Origin: an uncultured Collinsella sp.
GTDB lineage: Bacteria; Actinomycetota; Coriobacteriia; Coriobacteriales; Coriobacteriaceae
Length of the DNA: 9,410 nucleotides
NCBI GenBank assembly: GCA_934655835.1
Contig: CAKUHM010000042.1
Coordinates: 1 to 9,410 of the forward strand
Direction of reading: 5' to 3'
A model generated the notes under the pieces. That model was not told the origin of the DNA, searched no databases, and saw only the letters and a list, made by a program, of their open reading frames with translations. Shown here piece by piece: positions 5,610 through 9,410 of this stretch (the first letter of the stretch is position 1; each line of letters starts with the position of its first letter). The position numbers and the translations under genes were made by a program.

Positions 5610-6986
5610 ATGTGGGCATACGAGACGACGTTCTACCAGATTTATCCGCTGGGCTTTTGCGGAGCTCCGCGCGAAAACGCCGCGCCTGTTGCCGAGGATG
5701 AGCTCGCTCAGGCCGCCGATGCCGCACCCAACCCCGATGCCCCCATCATGAAGATCGCCCAATGGGCCGACTACCTGCAGGAGCTCGGTATTGGCGCTGT
5801 GCTCATCAATCCGCCCCTTGAGTCCGACAGCCACGGCTACGACACGCGCAGCCTGCGTCATATCGACCGTCGCCTGGGTGGGGATGCCGACTTTGCCGCC
5901 GTGTGCGAGACGCTGCACGCCCATGGCATCCGCGTGGTGCTCGACGCCGTCTTCAACCACGTCGGTCGCGGCTTTTGGGCCTTCCGCGATGTGCAGGAGC
6001 GCAAGTGGGATTCGCCCTACAAGGACTGGTTCCACATTAGCTTTGACGGTGACTCGTGCTATGGCGACGGCTTTTGGTATGAGGGCTGGGAGGGTCATTT
6101 TGAGCTCGTGAAGCTCAACCTGCGAAATCCCGCCGTAGTCGATTATCTGCTCGAGTCCGTGCGCCGCTGGGCCGAGGCCTTTGACGTCGACGGCCTGCGC
6201 CTGGACGTCGCCTATATGCTCGACCGCGACTTTATGCGCCGTCTGCACGCTTTTTCCCGCGAGCTCAAGCCCGACTTTGTGCTAATCGGCGAGACGCTCC
6301 ACGGCGACTATAACCAGATCGTCAACGACGAGATGCTCGACTCCTGCACCAACTACGAGTGTTACAAGGGCCTGTACTCTAGTTTTAACTCGGTCAACAT
6401 GTTCGAGATCGCCCACTCGCTGCACCGTCAGTTTGGCGGCGATCCGTGGTGCATCTACCGTGGCAAGCACCTGCTGTCGTTTGTCGACAACCATGATGTG
6501 CCGCGCCTGGCGAGCATCCTCACCGATAAGTCGTGCCTGCGTCCCGCCTACGGCATGCTCTTTGGTATGCCGGGCATTCCGTGCGTCTACTACGGCAGCG
6601 AGTGGGGGATTGCCGGCGAAAAGGGCGGCCCCGATGGCGACTGGGCGCTGCGCCCTGCGCTTGACGAGCCGGCGCCCAACGAGCTGACGGCATTTGTCAC
6701 GCAACTGGCGCACCTGCGCTCGGAAAACGACGCGGCGGCCCGCGCCCTCAACTACGGCGCCTATCGCAACGTGGTGATCCAGAACAAGCAGTTGCTGTTC
6801 GAGCGCGCCTGCGACGACGCGACGGTGCTCGTGGCGGTCAATGCCGTGGACGAGCCCTATACCTTTGGAGCCGGCGAGCTCAACGGCTCCTTCGTCGACC
6901 TGCTTGCCGATGGTGCGCCCACGGTCGAGCTGTCGGGCTACCTTGAGCTTGCACCCTACGAGGTGCGCTATCTGCTGAGGGCCTAA
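5610..6986 (+). CDS. Glycoside hydrolase family 13 alpha-amylase-like enzyme
   Basis: A retaining alpha-glucan hydrolase or transglycosidase of 458 residues, with no signal peptide, so probably cytoplasmic and acting on imported or internal maltodextrins. The four GH13 regions are intact: I DAVFNH (112-117); II GLRLDVA (195-201) with invariant R197 and nucleophile D199; III GETL (227-230) with acid/base E228; IV FVDNHD (291-296) with H295 and transition-state stabiliser D296. The N-terminus WAYETTFYQIYPLGFCG (2-18) is the typical first strand. A short Ala/Pro/Asp-rich insertion follows (20-45). The C-terminal beta domain begins near 375. There is no extra carbohydrate-binding module, making this a compact single-unit enzyme, cyclomaltodextrinase/neopullulanase-like or oligosaccharide-specific. 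The start ATG at 5610 has GGGAGG (5599-5604) five bases upstream. Its stop lies 3 bp before the glycosylase gene, so the two are almost certainly co-transcribed. Exact specificity cannot be assigned. Confidence 0.93.
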   Translation: MWAYETTFYQIYPLGFCGAPRENAAPVAEDELAQAADAAPNPDAPIMKIAQWADYLQELGIGAVLINPPLESDSHGYDTRSLRHIDRRLGGDADFAAVCETLHAHGIRVVLDAVFNHVGRGFWAFRDVQERKWDSPYKDWFHISFDGDSCYGDGFWYEGWEGHFELVKLNLRNPAVVDYLLESVRRWAEAFDVDGLRLDVAYMLDRDFMRRLHAFSRELKPDFVLIGETLHGDYNQIVNDEMLDSCTNYECYKGLYSSFNSVNMFEIAHSLHRQFGGDPWCIYRGKHLLSFVDNHDVPRLASILTDKSCLRPAYGMLFGMPGIPCVYYGSEWGIAGEKGGPDGDWALRPALDEPAPNELTAFVTQLAHLRSENDAAARALNYGAYRNVVIQNKQLLFERACDDATVLVAVNAVDEPYTFGAGELNGSFVDLLADGAPTVELSGYLELAPYEVRYLLRA

Positions 6987-6989
6987 TTC

Positions 6990-7553
6990 ATGGCTGCGCC
7001 GGACGAGGGATATCTGCATATTGAGCATGGGTTTGAGCCCGTGTTTGACGAGCGCTCGCGCGTTTTGGTGCTGGGGTCGTTTCCCTCGGTGCTCTCGCGC
7101 GCCAACGCCTTCTATTATGGCAACCCTCAGAACCGGTTTTGGCGCGTGATGGCCGTGTGCCTTGGTGTGCCCGTGCCGCCCAACGAGGGGGACCCTTTGA
7201 CGAGCGGTGAGCCCGCGACACTCGACGCCTCGATTGCCGTCAAGCGGGCTATGCTGCTAAACGGCGGTGTGGCCCTGTGGGACGTGATCGAGAGCTGCGA
7301 CATCAAGGGCTCGAGCGACGCCAGCATCAAAAATGTCGTTCCGGCGCATATTGAGCGCATTGCCGATGCGGCTCCTATCGAGGCCGTTGTTTGCAACGGT
7401 GGTACAGCCGGGCGGCTCTACAAACGCTATCTGCAAGAGCGGACGGGGTTGCCGGCTATCGTCTTGCCGTCGACGAGTCCCGCCAACGCGGCATGGCGCC
7501 TGGATCGGCTTGTCGAGCGCTGGCGTGAGGCTGTTGACTGGGGAGCTTCTTGA
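6990..7553 (+). CDS. Family 6 uracil-DNA-glycosylase-fold enzyme (hypoxanthine/deoxyinosine DNA glycosylase)
   Basis: Removes deaminated bases, mainly hypoxanthine arising from adenine, as the first step of base excision repair. The 187-residue protein has normal family length. Its diagnostic motifs are VLVLGSFPSVLS (25-36), FYYGNPQNRFWRVM (41-54), GVALWDVIESC (93-103) followed by GSSDASI (107-113), VVCNGGTA (133-140) and LPSTSPANA (159-167). The asparagines of the YYGNPQNRFW block (N45, N48) include the probable catalytic residue; which one is not certain. The start is ATG at 6990, only 3 bp after the GH13 stop, with a GAGG (6977-6980) inside the end of GH13, so translation is probably coupled. 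The link to a carbohydrate gene appears to be operon convenience. Its stop codon is one base from the stop of the convergent gene, leaving no room for an intergenic terminator. Confidence 0.88.
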   Translation: MAAPDEGYLHIEHGFEPVFDERSRVLVLGSFPSVLSRANAFYYGNPQNRFWRVMAVCLGVPVPPNEGDPLTSGEPATLDASIAVKRAMLLNGGVALWDVIESCDIKGSSDASIKNVVPAHIERIADAAPIEAVVCNGGTAGRLYKRYLQERTGLPAIVLPSTSPANAAWRLDRLVERWREAVDWGAS

Positions 7554-7554
7554 T

Positions 7555-8211
7555 TTAGATGTATGAGCGGCTGCCGAGATATTTCATAGCGATACGCCAA
7601 ATTGGTGCGGGCAGCGCGGGTTCGGCATAAACCATGCCATCGGTGTCGACGTCATCGGCATTGCCGCCGCCAAGTCGCTGCGCATGCTCAACCGAGCAGC
7701 CCATGCGCACGGCACCTACCAGCATGTCAATGACTTCGGAAAACGGCCGTCGCAGGAGCCCCATGCGTGGGGAATGACGAAGCGTCGCGATGCCGGAACC
7801 GGCGCAGACGATGACGCCGCCACACCACGACAGCCCTCGATGCTCGCATGCTTCGCGCAGGCGGCCAACTGCAACGTGCGCCTGTTCAATGCTTCCGTAG
7901 GCAGCTTGAACGATGACATAGATGCGAGTTTCCACGCCCTCAAGGCAATCAAGCGCCTGTTCAACGACGGTCATCTCCTCGTTATTGAGCGCATCCTCAA
8001 CGGCGAACACGATGCCATCCGCAACGCTGCCGGCATTATTCACCCCCAGATTGACCGGGCGGGGGAGCGAAGTACCGGAAAGCCGGGCATAGGCAGCAAT
8101 GGCATCCTGCAGATCCCAAAGCAAAAATTCAAGATCGGCGCTATCGGGGATGCTGATATATGCAATGTTTTGCAGCGTTTTGGGCTTATCGCCTTGCGCA
8201 GCCGCCTCCAT
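7555..8211 (-). CDS. Hypothetical protein, possible flavodoxin-like fold
   Basis: Not confidently recognised. The 218-residue soluble protein has no signal peptide or membrane segment. Alternating hydrophobic strands and helices suggest an alpha/beta fold: IAYISIPDS (16-24), GIVFAVED (66-73), RIYVIVQAAYGSIEQAHVA (96-114), then a helix and LSWCGGVIVCAGSGI (127-141). The order of strand, Gly/Glu turn, helix, Cys-Glu-His, then SWCGGVIV..GSG loosely recalls flavodoxin/NAD(P)H:FMN reductase-family proteins of gut anaerobes. The N-terminal GSPR-type flavin phosphate loop is not seen. Cysteines are at 89, 122, 130, 136 and 172. The start ATG at 8211 has GGAGG (8216-8220) four bases upstream. This strand is preferred because the overlapping plus-strand frame has an unnatural His/Arg-rich composition. 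It converges with the glycosylase gene and diverges from the aminotransferase. Confidence 0.75.
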   Translation of the reverse strand: MEAAAQGDKPKTLQNIAYISIPDSADLEFLLWDLQDAIAAYARLSGTSLPRPVNLGVNNAGSVADGIVFAVEDALNNEEMTVVEQALDCLEGVETRIYVIVQAAYGSIEQAHVAVGRLREACEHRGLSWCGGVIVCAGSGIATLRHSPRMGLLRRPFSEVIDMLVGAVRMGCSVEHAQRLGGGNADDVDTDGMVYAEPALPAPIWRIAMKYLGSRSYI

Positions 8212-8304
8212 ACAGCCTCCTTTCCGGTTGGTTTCCGTTTAGGTTACACCGTCTGCCAGCCCTCCGCCGCGCTATCCTAGTGCAACCCTTACGAAAGGAA
8301 TGCC
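8212..8304. promoter_or_regulatory. Divergent promoter region between hypothetical gene and aminotransferase
   Basis: This 93-bp gap must hold both start regions. For the aminotransferase, TATCCT at 8273-8278 is a possible -10 without a clear -35 at the right distance. For the minus-strand gene, TAACCT reads on the complement near 8240-8245. The near-direct repeat TTTCCGGTTGG / TTTCCGTTTAGG (8221-8243) lies close to the hypothetical gene. None of these is strong. Confidence 0.3.
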
Positions 8305-9410
8305 ATGCGCCTGCCCATGAATACCTCGCTTGCCACGCTCAAGCCCTCCGGCATTCGCCGAATCAACGCACTCGCCGCGCAGCACCCGGGATGCATTGCG
8401 CTCGCGCTCGGCGAGCCCGATTTTCCCACGCCCGACGTGATTAGCGCCGAGGTGACCGCATCGCTCAACCGCGGCGACACGCACTATCCGCCCAACAACG
8501 GGCGCCCCGCCCTGCGCGAGGCGCTGTCTGCCTATATGGGCGACGCGGGCCTTACGTTTTCGGCTGACGAGGTCATCCTGACCGACGGTGCGACCGAGGC
8601 CCTGTCGGCAACATTCATGGCCATGCTCAACCCCGGCGACGAGGTCATTATCCCCGCGCCGGCTTTTGGCCTGTACGAGAGCATCGTCGTGGCCAACCAC
8701 GCCAAGGCGGTCTTTTTGGATACGGAGCCCGCGCAATTCCAGATTGACGAGGAAGCGCTCCGCGCCTGTGTGACCCCGGCGACCAAGGCCATCGTTATCT
8801 GCTCGCCCAACAATCCCACGGGCTGCATTCTCAACGCGGTATCGCTCGACGCCGTGGCGCGCGTAGCGGAGCAGGCGGGTATCTACGTGGTCTGCGACGA
8901 CGTGTACAACCGTCTGGTCTATGCGGATGGCTACGAGCGCTTTGCCCAGCGTCACCCGGAGCTGCGCGAGCAGACGGTGATCATCGAGAGCTTCTCCAAG
9001 CCCTGGGCCATGACCGGCTGGCGCTTGGGTTGGCTTGCAGCCGCAGCCCCCGTCATCGCCGAGATTGCCAAGGCCCACCAATACCTAGTATCGAGCGCCG
9101 TCTCCTTTGAGATGGACGCTGCGGCCCGAGCTCTGACCGTCGACCCCACCCCCATGCTCGAAGTCTACCGAGCCCGCCGCGAACGAGTTCTTACGGCCCT
9201 CAACAGCATGGGCCTCGACGTAGTAGAGCCCGCAGGAGCCTTCTACACTTTCCCGAGCATCAAACAATTCGGCCTAACAAGCGAAGCCTTCTGCATCAAA
9301 GCCATCAAAGAGGCAAACGTAGCCCTAGTCCCGGGCGACTGCTTCGGCACCGAAGGCCACATCCGCCTAAGCTACTGCGTCTCCGACCAAGATCTGGACG
9401 AAGGCCTCCG
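8305..9410 (+). CDS. Class I/II pyridoxal-phosphate aminotransferase (partial, 3' end outside window)
   Basis: Transfers amino groups between amino acids and 2-oxo acids using PLP in the cytoplasm; of aspartate/aromatic-type subgroup by overall pattern. 368 codons are visible and the stop lies beyond the edge; family members have about 380-400, so little is missing. Motifs in order: LALGEPDFPTPD (33-44), THYPPNNGRPALREAL (59-74), TDGATEAL (93-100), CSPNNPTG (166-173, N170 contacts PLP), VCDDVYNRLVY (196-206, D198 and Y201), SFSKPWAMTGWRLGW (229-243, Schiff-base K232 and phosphate-binding R240), GAFYTFPS (311-318) and HIRLSYC (352-358, R354 for the substrate carboxylate). The start ATG at 8305 has AAAGGA (8294-8299) five bases upstream. 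Codon choice changes abruptly near 9085: A-ending codons are 12 of 252 before 9061 and 26 of 116 after. The reading frame and motifs stay intact across that point. The amino-acid substrate is not determined. Confidence 0.93.
   Translation, partial: MRLPMNTSLATLKPSGIRRINALAAQHPGCIALALGEPDFPTPDVISAEVTASLNRGDTHYPPNNGRPALREALSAYMGDAGLTFSADEVILTDGATEALSATFMAMLNPGDEVIIPAPAFGLYESIVVANHAKAVFLDTEPAQFQIDEEALRACVTPATKAIVICSPNNPTGCILNAVSLDAVARVAEQAGIYVVCDDVYNRLVYADGYERFAQRHPELREQTVIIESFSKPWAMTGWRLGWLAAAAPVIAEIAKAHQYLVSSAVSFEMDAAARALTVDPTPMLEVYRARRERVLTALNSMGLDVVEPAGAFYTFPSIKQFGLTSEAFCIKAIKEANVALVPGDCFGTEGHIRLSYCVSDQDLDEGL

Noticed and set aside
5550..6248. 232-codon minus-strand frame opposite GH13
   Set aside because: It covers the GH13 catalytic regions on the real strand and looks like a codon-bias shadow.
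7684..8280. 198-codon plus-strand frame opposite the hypothetical gene
   Set aside because: The minus-strand frame has a GGAGG site and natural alpha/beta composition; this one is His/Arg/Ala-rich.
1..9410. CRISPR array, phage genes, toxin-antitoxin or defence system
   Set aside because: No regularly spaced repeats, integrase, nuclease-plus-partner pair or small two-gene cassette was seen; all long frames belong to transport, metabolism or repair.
1..9410. tRNA or rRNA genes
   Set aside because: No cloverleaf with a GTTCRANNC-type T-arm and no rRNA core sequence was noticed in the intergenic gaps.

Overview
The window is a stretch of high-GC bacterial chromosome (roughly 60% GC judged by eye). 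It is densely coded, with GGAGG-type ribosome binding sites and typical bacterial housekeeping and carbohydrate genes. Gene content and style suggest an anaerobic or microaerobic gut actinobacterium, most likely Coriobacteriia such as Collinsella. The hints are a fused FeoA-FeoB ferrous-iron transporter, a stand-alone glucose-type PTS EIIA, a compact cytoplasmic GH13 enzyme and a REP-like intergenic element. The taxonomic call is inference; there is no rRNA in the window.

Layout. On the minus strand, 1-395 holds the 5' part of a PTS EIIA(Glc) gene, with a dyad operator candidate just upstream (442-471). On the plus strand, 641-1543 encodes an alpha/beta hydrolase. The 308-bp gap from 1544 to 1851 is unusually structured. 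It carries a hairpin with two 29-nt arms (1555-1620), a REP-like palindromic element built around GGGGAC modules (1654-1722), a sigma70-like promoter (1733-1762), and two perfectly abutted 17-bp dyad-symmetric repeats (1777-1810) that look like a metal-regulator operator in front of feoAB (1852-4212). A stem-loop (4254-4288) follows feoAB and overlaps the promoter of a SotB-like sugar efflux MFS gene (4334-5530). Next come a GH13 alpha-glucan hydrolase (5610-6986) and, 3 bp later, a family 6 (hypoxanthine/deoxyinosine) DNA glycosylase (6990-7553). A minus-strand gene of unknown function (7555-8211) converges on the glycosylase with a single base between the two stop codons. It is divergently arranged with a PLP-dependent class I/II aminotransferase that runs off the right edge (8305-9410).

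How the genes relate. EIIA, the sugar efflux pump and the GH13 enzyme all point to carbohydrate handling, and feoAB handles ferrous iron uptake. The glycosylase probably shares a transcript with GH13 without an obvious metabolic link. I found no defence island, CRISPR, phage or complete transposon. The most unusual signals are non-coding (the feoAB upstream region) and compositional (an abrupt codon-usage change inside the aminotransferase, and a phenylalanine codon bias in the MFS gene). I do not see a clearly new biological system.
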